From: Curtobacterium sp. SGAir0471
Lineage (GTDB): Bacteria; Actinomycetota; Actinomycetes; Actinomycetales; Microbacteriaceae
DNA length: 64,000 nucleotides
Assembly: GCF_005490985.1 (NCBI RefSeq)
Contig: NZ_CP027869.1
Coordinates: 1,922,001 to 1,986,000 of the forward strand
Direction of reading: 5' to 3'
The notes under the pieces are model-generated. The model was not told the origin of the DNA. It saw nothing but the letters and a program-made list of their open reading frames with translations, and made no database searches. The position numbers and the translations under genes were made by a program. Within the stretch, counting starts at the first letter, position 1, and every line of letters begins with the position of its first letter. Shown in pieces: positions 10,021 to 19,073 of the stretch.

Positions 10021-11114
10021 ACGCCGACCTCCTGGTAGGCGGTGAACAGCAGGTGGTCCTCGGGGCCCTCGAGCGTCACGGGCTTGCCGACCCCGTCGAG
10101 GATGATGAACCGGAGCATGCCCGCACGTGCCTTCTTGTCGCGGCGCATCGTCGCGAGCAGACCCTCCCACCGTCCGATCCCGTAGGTCGTCGGCAGCTCC
10201 AGCGACTCGAGGATCGACCGGTGCCGGTCGACGGTCGCGTCGTCGAGGTGCCCGGTCAGCCGGGCGAGCTCCGCGGCGAACACCATGCCCACGGACACCG
10301 CCGCACCGTGCCGCCACTGGTAGCGCTCGGCGTGCTCGATCGCGTGCCCGAGGGTGTGCCCGTAGTTCAGGATCTCCCGGCGGCCCTGCTCGGTGAAGTC
10401 CTCGGAGACGACCTCGGCCTTCAGCGCGATCGCGAGCTCGACCACCCGGCGGAACTCCGGCGTCGTCGGGTCGGTGACGCGGTCGACGTCGGCCTCGATG
10501 ACGTCCAGGATCTCGGGGACGGCGATGAACCCGGCCTTCACGATCTCGGCGAACCCGGTGAGCACGTCGTTGCGCGGCAGCGTCCGGACCAGGTCGAGAT
10601 CGGCGACCACGGCACGCGGGTGGTGGAACGCCCCGACCAGGTTCTTGCCCTCGTTGGTGTTGATGCCGGTCTTCCCGCCGACACTCGCGTCGACCAGTCC
10701 GAGCACACTCGTCGGCATCGCCAGGAACGGCACGCCGCGGAGCCACGTCGCGGCGACGAACCCGGCGAGGTCGGTGACGGCCCCCCCGCCGAGGCCGATG
10801 ACGGCGTCGGTGCGGGTGAAGTCCGCCTGGCCCATGACCTGCCAGCAGAACGCCGCGACCTCGACGCGCTTGGCGGCCTCGGCGTCCGGGACCTCGGCGA
10901 TGAGCGCGTCGAGACCGGCGTCGACGAGGACGGCACGCAGCTCGTTCGCCCGGGCGCCGAGCGTCGGCGCGTGCACGATGAGCACCTTGGCGACGCGCGG
11001 GCCGAGCAGCGACCGGACCGAGCCGAACAGGTCGTTGCCGACCACGACGAGGGACCCGCCCTCGCCGCCGACACGGATCTCGGTGGTGCCCTCGGGCAGG
11101 TTCGTCGCGGTCAC
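10017..11114 (-). CDS. aroB: 3-dehydroquinate synthase
   Basis: NAD- and metal-dependent enzyme turning DAHP into 3-dehydroquinate, second step of the shikimate pathway. 365 residues, normal length. Signature motifs GLGGGAVTDLAGF, DASVGGKTGIN, the catalytic Lys region EGKNLVG and the metal ligands in NYGHTLGHAIEH are present. GTG 11114 (VTATNLPEG) overlaps the aroK stop by 4 bp. It is the last gene of aroC-aroK-aroB and no terminator hairpin follows; its stop instead meets the stop of a convergent small gene. Confidence 0.97.
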   Translation of the reverse strand: MTATNLPEGTTEIRVGGEGGSLVVVGNDLFGSVRSLLGPRVAKVLIVHAPTLGARANELRAVLVDAGLDALIAEVPDAEAAKRVEVAAFCWQVMGQADFTRTDAVIGLGGGAVTDLAGFVAATWLRGVPFLAMPTSVLGLVDASVGGKTGINTNEGKNLVGAFHHPRAVVADLDLVRTLPRNDVLTGFAEIVKAGFIAVPEILDVIEADVDRVTDPTTPEFRRVVELAIALKAEVVSEDFTEQGRREILNYGHTLGHAIEHAERYQWRHGAAVSVGMVFAAELARLTGHLDDATVDRHRSILESLELPTTYGIGRWEGLLATMRRDKKARAGMLRFIILDGVGKPVTLEGPEDHLLFTAYQEVGV

Positions 11115-11734
11115 GGTGTCCCTCCGGTGGTGTGCTCCGGGCCGGAGCCGATGTGGTCCTGGTCGGAGCCGGTGTGCTCCTCGTCGGAGCCGGTCTGCTG
11201 CTCGGTCACCCACGCCACGACGTCGCGGACGACGTGCGACATCGGGCGCCGCGAGGTGTCGAACGTCGCGTGCGCGAGCTCCGCGTACGTGGCCGCCCGT
11301 TCGTCGGCGATGGTCTGCCAGGCATCGATCCCGCCCTGTGCCAGCAGCGGCCGGTCGCTCCCGGAGATCCGGGCGGCGACGGCCTCGGGCGACACCGTGA
11401 GCAGCACGATGCGCGCGCCCCGCAGGGCGGCACGGGTGTCGGCGTGCGTCACGGCTCCGCCGCCGACCGAGACGACGCCTCCGGTCGCGACGGCGTTCCG
11501 GACGGCCTCGGCCTCGAGCAGCCGGAACGCCGGCTCGCCGCGATCGGCGAAGATCCCCGGGATGGGGCCGTGCGTCCGGGCGATGACGCGGTCGGTGTCG
11601 GTGAACGGCACGCCGAGCGCCTTGGCGACACGCTTGCCGACGCTCGACTTGCCCGCACCCATCGGTCCGATCACGACGACCGGCGTGTCGAGCCGCGCAG
11701 TCGGAGCGGGCACCGACGCGTCGGCGCCGCTCAC
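11111..11734 (-). CDS. aroK: Shikimate kinase
   Basis: Phosphorylates shikimate at the 3-hydroxyl. 207 residues against about 170-180 in the family. P-loop [11 protein letters not shown] near residue 23, the shikimate-binding DTDR and GGGAV, and the lid region GSDRPLLAQ are intact. The extra C-terminal 30 residues are acidic repeats ([21 protein letters not shown]) encoded by a 21-bp tandem repeat at 11130-11192. GTG 11734 overlaps the aroC stop (GTGA). Cytoplasmic; coupled between aroC and aroB. Confidence 0.96.
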   Translation of the reverse strand: MSGADASVPAPTARLDTPVVVIGPMGAGKSSVGKRVAKALGVPFTDTDRVIARTHGPIPGIFADRGEPAFRLLEAEAVRNAVATGGVVSVGGGAVTHADTRAALRGARIVLLTVSPEAVAARISGSDRPLLAQGGIDAWQTIADERAATYAELAHATFDTSRRPMSHVVRDVVAWVTEQQTGSDEEHTGSDQDHIGSGPEHTTGGTP

Positions 11735-12966
11735 CGGACCGACGACGACTCCGCCGCCATCGACCCTGCCCCGTCCGTCCGGCGGGTGCGCAGGGTCTCC
11801 GGGAGCGCGGCGAGGTAGGCGTCGAGGTTGCGCTTCGTCTCGGTCAGGCTGTCACCGCCGAACTTCTCCAGCACGGCGTCGGCGAGCACGAGCGCGGCCA
11901 TCGCCTCGGCCACGACCCCCGAGGCCGGGACCGCGCAGACGTCGCTGCGCTGGTGGTGGGCCGCGGCGTCCTCGCCCGTGGCCACGTCGATGGTGTGCAG
12001 CGCGTGCGGCACGGTCGCGATCGGCTTCATGCCCGCGCGGACGCGGAGCACGGTGCCGGTGGACATGCCGCCCTCGGTCCCCCCGGCCCGGTCGCTCGTC
12101 CGGACGATCTCGCCGTCCTCGCGGTACAGCTCGTCGTGCGCCTCGGACCCGCGGCGTGCCGCGGTGGCGAACCCGTCACCGACCTCGACGCCCTTGATCG
12201 CCTGGATCCCCATGATCGCCGCGGCGAGCCGGGCGTCGAGACGGCGGTCCCAGTGCACGTGCGAGCCGAGGCCCGGCGGGACGCCGTAGAACAGCACCTC
12301 GACGACACCGCCCAGGGTGTCGCCGTCCTTCTTCGCCGCCTCGACCTCGGTGACCATCCGGGCGGAGGTCTCCGGGTCGGCGCAGCGGAGCTGGTCCTCG
12401 TCGAGGCGGTCGACGTCGTCGGGCAGGGGCAGCGGCGTGCCGTCGGGCACGCGGACCGTGCCCACCTGCAGCGTGTGGGCGACCGAGCGGATGCCGAGCT
12501 CGGCCAGGAAGGACTTCGCGACCGCACCGAGGGCGACCCGCGCCGCGGTCTCGCGGGCGGACGCGCGCTCGAGGATCGGCCGTGCCTCGTCGAAGCCGTA
12601 CTTCTGCATGCCGACCAGGTCGGCGTGGCCGGGGCGCGGCCGGGTCAGGGGCGCGCTGCGGCCGCGGGACATCTCGGTGGACTCGACGGGTTCAGGGTTC
12701 ATCACCTCGACCCACTTCGGCCACTCGGTGTTGCCGATGCGGATGGCGATCGGGCTGCCGAGGGAGTACCCATGGCGCACACCACCCGAGACGTGCAGCT
12801 CGTCCTGCTCGAACTTCATGCGCGACCCGCGCCCGTAGCCGAGCTTCCGTCGCGCGAGGTCGGTGCGGATGGACTCGAACGACACCGGGACGCCGGCGGG
12901 CAGGCCCTCGAGCATCGCGATGAGTTCGGGTCCGTGGGACTCACCAGCGGTCAACCAACGAAGCAT
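11731..12966 (-). CDS. aroC: Chorismate synthase
   Basis: FMN-dependent enzyme making chorismate from EPSP, the last shikimate step. 411 residues. AGESHG, GRGSRM, the FMN-site stretch RPRPGHADL and [12 protein letters not shown] are all typical. Two in-frame ATGs exist at 12975 and 12966. The ribosome site GGGAGG abuts the first and lies 9 nt before the second, and [12 protein letters not shown] is the family N-terminus, so 12966 was chosen. First gene of aroC-aroK-aroB, separated from mltG by a terminator. Confidence 0.97.
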   Translation of the reverse strand: MLRWLTAGESHGPELIAMLEGLPAGVPVSFESIRTDLARRKLGYGRGSRMKFEQDELHVSGGVRHGYSLGSPIAIRIGNTEWPKWVEVMNPEPVESTEMSRGRSAPLTRPRPGHADLVGMQKYGFDEARPILERASARETAARVALGAVAKSFLAELGIRSVAHTLQVGTVRVPDGTPLPLPDDVDRLDEDQLRCADPETSARMVTEVEAAKKDGDTLGGVVEVLFYGVPPGLGSHVHWDRRLDARLAAAIMGIQAIKGVEVGDGFATAARRGSEAHDELYREDGEIVRTSDRAGGTEGGMSTGTVLRVRAGMKPIATVPHALHTIDVATGEDAAAHHQRSDVCAVPASGVVAEAMAALVLADAVLEKFGGDSLTETKRNLDAYLAALPETLRTRRTDGAGSMAAESSSVR

Positions 12967-12984
12967 GTCGACCATCCTCCCACA

Positions 12985-13013
12985 GGGTCCGGCCGTGCGA
13001 CGCGGCCGGACCC
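12985..13013 (-). terminator. Terminator hairpin after mltG
   Basis: Perfect 11-bp inverted repeat (12985-12995 with 13003-13013) around a 7-nt loop, just 3' of the mltG stop and before aroC. No U tract follows, as is common in GC-rich Actinobacteria. Confidence 0.65.
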
Positions 13014-13021
13014 CGGCGGGC

Positions 13022-14656
13022 CTACTGGTACTCAGGGTGTGCCCGGAGCCAGGCCTGGAACTGCTTCACGGCGACCTGGTGCTCCGCGTACGTGTCCGAG
13101 AAGACGGTCTCCCCCGTGTCGAGGTCCACCGTCACGAAGTAGAGCCACTTCCCGTCGGCCATGTTCGTCACGGCCTTGATGGCCACGTCGCCCGGGTTCG
13201 AGATCGGCGCCGGCGGCAGCCCCTTGTGCACGTACGTGTTGTACGGGTTCCCGGCGTCGGCGCGCTCGGCGTCCGTCGTCGTCACCTTGTGCGTGTTGCC
13301 CGTCCCGTAGGCGACGGTCGCGTCCGACTGCAGCGGCATGTCGATGTCGAGGCGGTTCTGGAACACGCGGGCGACCTTCGGGTAGTCGGCGGCGAGCCCG
13401 GCCTCCTTCTGCACGAGCGAGGCGAAGACGACCACGCGCTCCTGGTCGGCCTCCGCGACACCGGCGGCCGCCAGGTGCTCCTTCATGGTGTCCACCATCG
13501 ACTGGAAGTACTGCTGTGCGGTCCACCCGGGGTTGATCGGGTAGGTCGCCGGGAAGAGCCAGCCCTCGAGCGTCGTCGTGCCCGCCGGCAGCCCGTACGC
13601 CTGCACGTCCTTCGCCGCAGCGCTCACCTCGGCCTCGGAGAGCCCCGCCTTCGAGACCATGCCCGCCTCGATGTCCTGCAGTGCGGTCCCCTCGGGGATC
13701 ACGATCGAGGCCTGGACGCGGTTGGCGGAGTCCTTGAGCGCGGCCAGCGCGGCCTTCGAGCTCATCTCCTTCTTCAGCTCGTAGGAGCCCGGCTGGAACG
13801 ACACGTCCGGCGAGGTCAGCAGCAGCTTGTAGAAGACCTTCGAGCTCTTCACGACCCCGCTGCGCTGCAGGGTCTTCGCGACGTCCTCGCCGATGTCGCC
13901 CTGCTTGATGGTGATCGTGACCTTGCTCGTCCCGTCGCCGGTGTAGTCGTCGGGCTCACTCGACCCACCGATCGCGCTGACCAGTTGCTGCACCTTGGGC
14001 GCCGCGAAGGCGTACGCACCGACGCCGCCGACCAGCACGAGGGCGACGATCACGATCCCGGCGATCAGCGGCCCGCGACGGCGCTTCGGTCGCGGTTCGC
14101 GTGGCGGCCTGGAGGCTCCCCCGCCTCCGCCACCCCGCCCGCGTCCGCCTCCGGTGCCGCCGACCCCGTGGTCACCCTCGGCAGGTCCGCTCGCGGCAGC
14201 CGCGGACCCGCTCGCGGCAGCCGACGAACCGTCGCGACCGCTCGCGGCCCGCGCGTCCGGGTCCTGCCGGTCGCCGGCGCTGGCCTCGCGGACGGCCTGT
14301 GCGTCCGGAGCCCGGAGCTCGCCGGTGAGCAGCGCCCGCACGTCGGGGTGGAGCTCGTCGTCCGACCGGGCGACCGGGGCGTCCGCCGGGGACGCGGGCC
14401 GCGCCGTGGCCCGCCCACGCTGTTCGCCGGCCGACGAGGCGGGATCGCCGTCGGTCCCGGTCGCTGGCCGGCCGAGGCGTTCGGCCTCCGCAGCTTCGGC
14501 AGCGCGTGCCTCGCGGCGGGACATCGGCCGGTCGGACCCGGCTGCGGGGTCGGCGGTGCGTCGTCGCTGTCCGGCATCGTCGCCGGGCGCGATGATCGCG
14601 TCCCAGTCCAGGTCGTCTGCCAAGGGATCCTCGGTCTCTCGGGTCGGGGGCTCCAC
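13022..14656 (-). CDS. mltG: Endolytic murein transglycosylase MltG (YceG-like)
   Basis: Membrane lytic transglycosylase that cuts nascent peptidoglycan glycan strands and sets their length. 544 residues. A cytoplasmic, Ala/Arg/Pro-rich disordered N-terminus of about 185 residues precedes one transmembrane helix ([20 protein letters not shown]). The extracellular part holds a LysM-like subdomain ([20 protein letters not shown]) and the catalytic YceG domain, with the conserved glutamate in ASLVQKEAG and [15 protein letters not shown] near the end. Start is uncertain: GTG 14656 gives the longest frame, but an internal TTG near 14623 would yield a start close to ADDLDWDAI. In-frame AASGS-type repeats occur in the linker. 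Confidence 0.93.
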   Translation of the reverse strand: MEPPTRETEDPLADDLDWDAIIAPGDDAGQRRRTADPAAGSDRPMSRREARAAEAAEAERLGRPATGTDGDPASSAGEQRGRATARPASPADAPVARSDDELHPDVRALLTGELRAPDAQAVREASAGDRQDPDARAASGRDGSSAAASGSAAAASGPAEGDHGVGGTGGGRGRGGGGGGASRPPREPRPKRRRGPLIAGIVIVALVLVGGVGAYAFAAPKVQQLVSAIGGSSEPDDYTGDGTSKVTITIKQGDIGEDVAKTLQRSGVVKSSKVFYKLLLTSPDVSFQPGSYELKKEMSSKAALAALKDSANRVQASIVIPEGTALQDIEAGMVSKAGLSEAEVSAAAKDVQAYGLPAGTTTLEGWLFPATYPINPGWTAQQYFQSMVDTMKEHLAAAGVAEADQERVVVFASLVQKEAGLAADYPKVARVFQNRLDIDMPLQSDATVAYGTGNTHKVTTTDAERADAGNPYNTYVHKGLPPAPISNPGDVAIKAVTNMADGKWLYFVTVDLDTGETVFSDTYAEHQVAVKQFQAWLRAHPEYQ

Positions 14657-14712
14657 CTGGGCCCCGTCGGTCCGGGGACGACGGTCTCCCGACCCGTCCC
14701 GGGGCCGGTCGG

Positions 14713-15162
14713 TCAGGGGAGCGTTGCGCCGGGAGCGGCGCTGGACGCACGCTCGTGGTCGAGCGCGTGTTGCAGGATGATAACAGCGGCCGCTTGATCG
14801 ATCACGGCCCGGGACTTCTTCGTGTTCCGTCCGGCCTGGTGCAACCCGCGCTGCGCCGTCACCGTGGACAACCGCTCGTCGACCAGGCGGACCGGACGGT
14901 GCTCGGCCAGCAGCTCCGCGAAGCCCCTGGCGTCCGCGGTCGACGGGGTGTCGTCGCCGGACATCGACAGCGGCAGCCCGACGACGATCTCGAGCACGTC
15001 GTACTCGTCCGCGAGCTCGACGATCCGACGGACGTCGGTCGCCTGCGCCCGCGGCACCGTCTCGACCGGGGTGGCCAGCAGGCCGTCCCGGTCGCAGACG
15101 GCGACACCGATGCGGGCCTTGCCGACGTCGACGCCGAGACGGCGCCCCGGACGGATCGGCAC
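14713..15162 (-). CDS. ruvX: RuvX/YqgF-family RNase H-like nuclease
   Basis: 149-residue RNase H-fold protein; the family (YqgF) is implicated in 16S rRNA 5'-end maturation and proposed as a Holliday junction resolvase. The first acidic strand GVDVGKARIGVAV, EIVVGLPLSMSG, LVDERLST and the C-terminal DQAAAVIILQ match the family. GTG 15162 follows the alaS stop by 2 bp. The alaS-ruvX-mltG order is standard in Gram-positive bacteria. Confidence 0.94.
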   Translation of the reverse strand: MPIRPGRRLGVDVGKARIGVAVCDRDGLLATPVETVPRAQATDVRRIVELADEYDVLEIVVGLPLSMSGDDTPSTADARGFAELLAEHRPVRLVDERLSTVTAQRGLHQAGRNTKKSRAVIDQAAAVIILQHALDHERASSAAPGATLP

Positions 15163-15164
15163 GC

Positions 15165-17822
15165 TCAGCCCGCCAGTCGTGCGGTCACGGCGCGGAGTGC
15201 CGCGGGCAGCGCGGCAGCATCCGTGCCACCGCCCTGGGCGAGGTCCGGCTTGCCGCCACCACCACCGCCGAGCACACCGGCGGCCTCCTTGGCCAGTGGT
15301 CCCGCCTGCACACCGGCAGCGCGGGCCGCGTCGTTGGTCGCCACGATGACCACGGGCTTGCCGTTGACCACGGCACCGAGGACCACGACCGCGGCGCCGT
15401 CATCGAGCTGCCCGCGCACGCCGGTCGCCAGGGAGCGCAGGTCGTCGCCGGACTGCAGCCCGTCGACCGTCTCGGCGACCACGGTCACCGCGCCGACGGT
15501 CTCGGCCTGGCGAGCGATCGACGGCACCCGCTGCTGCAGGTTCGCCGACTCGAACTCGGCGACCCGCTTCTGCGCGGTGCGGAGGTCCTCCATCAGCGCC
15601 TGCACGCGGGTCGGCAGGTCCTCGCGGGGAGCCTTCAGGGCGCTCGAGAGCTGCGACACGATCGTCCGCTCGACGGCGAGGTCGCGGAAGCCCTCGAGTC
15701 CGACGAGTGCCTCGACGCGACGGTTGGTCGAACCGACGCTCGACTCCCCCACCAGGTTCACGAGGCCGACCTGCGCGCTGGACGCGACGTGCGTACCACC
15801 GCACAGCTCGCGCGACCACGGGCCGCCGATGTCGACCATGCGGACCTCGGCGCCGTACTTCTCGCCGAACAGCGCCTGCGCGCCGAGCGCCTTCGCCTCG
15901 TCGAGCGGGAGCACGCGGGTCTGCACCGCGAGGTCGGAGCGGATCGCCGCGTTCACGACCTCCTCGATCTCGGACCGGGTGGCGCCGGAGACGGGCTGCG
16001 ACCACGAGAAGTCGAGACGCATGTAGCCGGACTTGTTGTACGAGCCGGCCTGGAGGGCCTCCGGGCCGAGCACGTCGCGCAGGGCCGCGTTCACGAGGTG
16101 GGTCGCGGAGTGTGCCTGGGTCGCCCCGCGGCGGTACTCGGCGTCGACGACCGTCGTGGCTGCGTCGCCGACACCCACCTCGCCCGAGCGGACCTGGACG
16201 GTGTGGCTCCAGAGACCCGCGACCGGACGCTGCACGTCGAGCACCTCGAGGTCGAAGCCGTTGCCGACGATCGATCCCTGGTCGGCGTCCTGGCCGCCGG
16301 ACTCCGCGTAGAGGGACGTCTCACCGAGGATGACCTCGGCGATGTCCCCGGCGACGGCGCGGTCGACACTGACGCCGTCCACGATGATGCCGAGCACGGC
16401 GGACTCGGCCTCGAGGGCGTCGTAGCCCAGGAAGACCGTCTCGCCCTTCGCGCGGAAGGCGCTGTAGACGCTGAGGTCGGCGAGGGCGGTCTTCTTGCTC
16501 TTCGCGTCGGCCTTCGCCCGGGCGCGCTGCTCCGACATGAGGGTCTCGAACGCCCCGCGGTCGACCTGGACCCCGGCCTCCTCCGCCATCTCCATGGTGA
16601 GGTCGATCGGGAAGCCGAAGGTGTCGTGGAGCAGGAAGGCGGTGTCCCCGCCGATCGCGGGGGCGCCGTCCTGCTTCGCGCGCTCCACCGCGACGTCGAG
16701 GATCGTGGTGCCCTGCGCGAGCGTCCTGAGGAACGTCTCCTCCTCCGCGTAGGCGATCCGGGCGATGCGGTCGAAGTCGCCGGCGACCTCCGGGTACGCC
16801 TCCTGCATCGCGTCGCGCGAGGCCGGGAAGAGATGCGGGAAGGTCGCGCCCTCGACGCCGAGCAGGCGCATGGCGCGCACAGTGCGTCGGAGCAGACGGC
16901 GGAGGATGTAGCCGCGACCCTCGTTCGACGGCGTGACGCCGTCGGCGACGAGCATGAGCGAGGAGCGCACGTGGTCGGCGATCACGCGCATCCGGACGTC
17001 GTCCTCGTGCACGGCGCCGTACCGACGACCGGAGATCCGCGCGGCCTCGTCGAGGACCGGGCGCACCTGGTCGATCTCGTACATGTTGTCGACGCCCTGC
17101 TTGATGAAGGCGACGCGCTCGAGCCCCATGCCGGTGTCGATGTTCTTGTTCGGCAGCTCGCCGGTGATCGTGAAGTCGTACTTCGACCGCACGTCGGCGA
17201 TCTGGTACTGCATGAAGACCAGGTTCCAGATCTCGACGTAGCGGTCGTCGTCGGTCGCGGGACCGCCGTCGATGCCGTACTCGGGACCACGGTCGAAGAA
17301 GATCTCGGAACACGGGCCGGCGGGACCGGGCTGGCCGGTGGACCAGTAGTTCGTGTCCTTGCCGAGGCGCTGGATGCGGTCGTCCGGCAGCGACGAGTGC
17401 TGCTTCCAGAACGCGATCGCCTCGTCGTCGTCCTCGTACACCGTGACCCACAGGTCGTCGGCGGAGAACCCGAGGCCGCCGTCCGACTCCGGGGTGGTCA
17501 GGAACTCCCAGGCGTACTGGATCGCCTGCTCCTTGAAGTAGTCCCCGAACGAGAAGTTGCCGTTCATCTGGAAGAACGTGCCGTGGCGAGGGGTCTTGCC
17601 GACCTCCTCGATGTCGTTCGTGCGGATGCACTTCTGCACGCTGGTCGCGCGCGGGTACGGAGCGGGGACCAGCCCGGTCAGGTACGGGATGAACGGGACC
17701 ATGCCGGCGACCGTGAAGAGCAGCGACGGGTCGTCCGAGACGAGCGACGCGGACGGGACGACGGTGTGTCCGCGGTCGCCGAAGAACTGGAGCCAACGGC
17801 GGCGGATCTCTGCGGTCTGCAT
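15165..17822 (-). CDS. alaS: Alanyl-tRNA synthetase
   Basis: Charges tRNA-Ala and edits mischarged Ser/Gly. 885 residues, full length. Class II core near the start (RHGTFFQMNGNFSFGDYFK), tRNA-recognition region, editing domain with the zinc-type HSATHLVNAALR and CGGTHV motifs, then the C-Ala oligomerisation domain ending in the glycine-rich GVLGGGGGGKPDLAQGGG. ATG 17822 gives the conserved MQTAEIRRRWLQFF. It is followed by ruvX 2 bp later and preceded by a small membrane-protein gene. Confidence 0.98.
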   Translation of the reverse strand: MQTAEIRRRWLQFFGDRGHTVVPSASLVSDDPSLLFTVAGMVPFIPYLTGLVPAPYPRATSVQKCIRTNDIEEVGKTPRHGTFFQMNGNFSFGDYFKEQAIQYAWEFLTTPESDGGLGFSADDLWVTVYEDDDEAIAFWKQHSSLPDDRIQRLGKDTNYWSTGQPGPAGPCSEIFFDRGPEYGIDGGPATDDDRYVEIWNLVFMQYQIADVRSKYDFTITGELPNKNIDTGMGLERVAFIKQGVDNMYEIDQVRPVLDEAARISGRRYGAVHEDDVRMRVIADHVRSSLMLVADGVTPSNEGRGYILRRLLRRTVRAMRLLGVEGATFPHLFPASRDAMQEAYPEVAGDFDRIARIAYAEEETFLRTLAQGTTILDVAVERAKQDGAPAIGGDTAFLLHDTFGFPIDLTMEMAEEAGVQVDRGAFETLMSEQRARAKADAKSKKTALADLSVYSAFRAKGETVFLGYDALEAESAVLGIIVDGVSVDRAVAGDIAEVILGETSLYAESGGQDADQGSIVGNGFDLEVLDVQRPVAGLWSHTVQVRSGEVGVGDAATTVVDAEYRRGATQAHSATHLVNAALRDVLGPEALQAGSYNKSGYMRLDFSWSQPVSGATRSEIEEVVNAAIRSDLAVQTRVLPLDEAKALGAQALFGEKYGAEVRMVDIGGPWSRELCGGTHVASSAQVGLVNLVGESSVGSTNRRVEALVGLEGFRDLAVERTIVSQLSSALKAPREDLPTRVQALMEDLRTAQKRVAEFESANLQQRVPSIARQAETVGAVTVVAETVDGLQSGDDLRSLATGVRGQLDDGAAVVVLGAVVNGKPVVIVATNDAARAAGVQAGPLAKEAAGVLGGGGGGKPDLAQGGGTDAAALPAALRAVTARLAG

Positions 17823-17878
17823 GGTGCTTCCTGATTCAGGTCGGCGGAGGGTGCGTGGGAGCTGGGGCGCGGGGACGC

Positions 17879-18061
17879 TCAGGTGTCGGTGCGGAGTTCG
17901 GCCTCGCGGGAGCGGTACCCGTCGGCCACGGCGTCGGTGAACGCCTTCGTCCGGGCGTCGACGTCCGCGAAGAGTCGTGCACCACCGGGCGTGTTGGCGA
18001 TCCGGTGCGCGGCGGCAAACCCGATGACGACGCCGACGGCGACGAAGAACAGCTGCTTCAC
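17879..18061 (-). CDS. Conserved small membrane protein upstream of alaS
   Basis: 60 residues: one N-terminal transmembrane helix (QLFFVAVGVVIGFAAAHRI) and a short charged helix ending in TDT. A small single-pass protein in the rpsD-alaS gap is a known actinobacterial feature, sometimes as a DUF6167-like protein; function unknown. GTG 18061 has a good purine-rich ribosome site (GAGGGAGAGG). Its own TACACT promoter lies about 45 nt upstream, so it probably starts the alaS transcription unit. Confidence 0.75.
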   Translation of the reverse strand: MKQLFFVAVGVVIGFAAAHRIANTPGGARLFADVDARTKAFTDAVADGYRSREAELRTDT

Positions 18062-18105
18062 GGTGCCTCTCCCTCTCGCGCACGCGAGCGGTGCGTGCCC
18101 GAACG

Positions 18106-18111
18106 AGTGTA
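18106..18111 (-). promoter_or_regulatory. Probable -10 element for the 60-residue gene and alaS
   Basis: TACACT on the minus strand, between the rpsD terminator and the GTG at 18061. It is followed by a leader of about 45 nt with a ribosome site. Confidence 0.4.
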
Positions 18112-18133
18112 GTGGCGCGGGATGGCCGGGACG

Positions 18134-18177
18134 CCGAACGGCGGGCCGTCCTCCTGAGAGGACGACCCGCCGTTCGG
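18134..18177 (-). terminator. Terminator hairpin after rpsD
   Basis: 20-bp inverted repeat (18134-18153 with 18158-18177) with a 4-nt loop. The single mismatch becomes a G-U pair in the minus-strand transcript, which orients it for rpsD. No U tract. Confidence 0.75.
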
Positions 18178-18191
18178 GTGTGATCGGTGGA

Positions 18192-18821
18192 TCAGCGAGC
18201 TGCGTAGTACTCGACGACGAGCTGCACTTCACAGGTCACGGGGACCTCGGCGCGCTTCGGACGACGGACCAGGCGGGCCTGGAGCTTGTCGATCTCGACC
18301 TCGAGGTAGCCCGGGACCTTCGGCAGCACTTCCTGGTGCCCACCGGCGGCGGCGACCTGGAAGGGCTCAAGGGACTCGGAGCGCTGCTTCACGTGGATGA
18401 GCTGCCCCTCCTTCACGCGGAAGGACGGACGGTCGACGAGCTTGCCGTCGACCAGGATGTGACGGTGCACGATCAGCTGACGGGCCTGCGCGGTGGTGCG
18501 GGCGAAGCCGGCACGCAGCACGAGGGCGTCGAGGCGCTGCTCGAGGAGCTCGACGAGGTTCTCACCCGTCAGGCCCTTCGTCTTGCGGGCCTCTTCGAAG
18601 ACGATGCGGAGCTGCTTCTCGCGGATGCCGTACTGGGCACGCAGACGCTGCTTCTCACGGAGACGGACGGCGTAGTCGCTGTCCGCGCGACGGCGGGTGC
18701 GGCCGTGCTCACCGGGGCCGTAGGGGCGCTTCTCGAGGTACCGGGCCGCCTTCGGCGTCAGCGGGATGCCGAGCGCGCGCGAGAGGCGGGTCTTGCTGCG
18801 GGTGCGTGACTTGGTAGACAC
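18192..18821 (-). CDS. rpsD: 30S ribosomal protein S4
   Basis: Primary 16S rRNA-binding protein of the small subunit. 209 residues. N-terminal S4 region, then the S4 RNA-binding fold (RLDALVLRAGFARTTAQARQLIVHRHILVDGK). The N-terminus has no cysteine cluster, so this is the zinc-free form. GTG 18821 is preceded by AAAGGA. It is encoded alone, away from the rpsM-rpsK-rpoA cluster, as usual in Microbacteriaceae and relatives, with a strong terminator behind it. Confidence 0.98.
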   Translation of the reverse strand: MSTKSRTRSKTRLSRALGIPLTPKAARYLEKRPYGPGEHGRTRRRADSDYAVRLREKQRLRAQYGIREKQLRIVFEEARKTKGLTGENLVELLEQRLDALVLRAGFARTTAQARQLIVHRHILVDGKLVDRPSFRVKEGQLIHVKQRSESLEPFQVAAAGGHQEVLPKVPGYLEVEIDKLQARLVRRPKRAEVPVTCEVQLVVEYYAAR

Positions 18822-19073
18822 AGGGTCCTTTTCTCTGTCTGAACTGAATGACTCGCCGGAACGCGACCGACCGCGGGCGCTGCGCGCACGTGGGAGGTCG
18901 ACCCCGACGACGGGATCCAGAGGGATGAGCCTGTGGGATCGGACGGCTACAGTCCGAACCTCTGCCCCCGTCCCACCGGAGTGGGACTCTGTCCTCGGCG
19001 CAGCCGCACGCGAGGACCAGGACGTAGGCCCGTCAACGATAGCAGCATCGGGCCCCCGGGTGAAGCACCGCGC
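18822..19073 (-). promoter_or_regulatory. Structured leader/promoter region of rpsD
   Basis: 252 bp between rarA and rpsD hold no gene. Two compact inverted repeats are visible, TCCCAC/GTGGGA (18972-18987) and a GGAC/GTCC pair around 18942-18956. No clear -35/-10 pair can be assigned. It probably contains the rpsD promoter and 5' leader; S4 autoregulation at this leader is possible but not shown. Confidence 0.35.

Noticed and set aside
18822-19073. Ribosomal-protein S4 autoregulatory pseudoknot in the rpsD leader
   Set aside because: Hairpins exist, but no recognisable S4-binding structure could be traced by eye and no promoter could be fixed.
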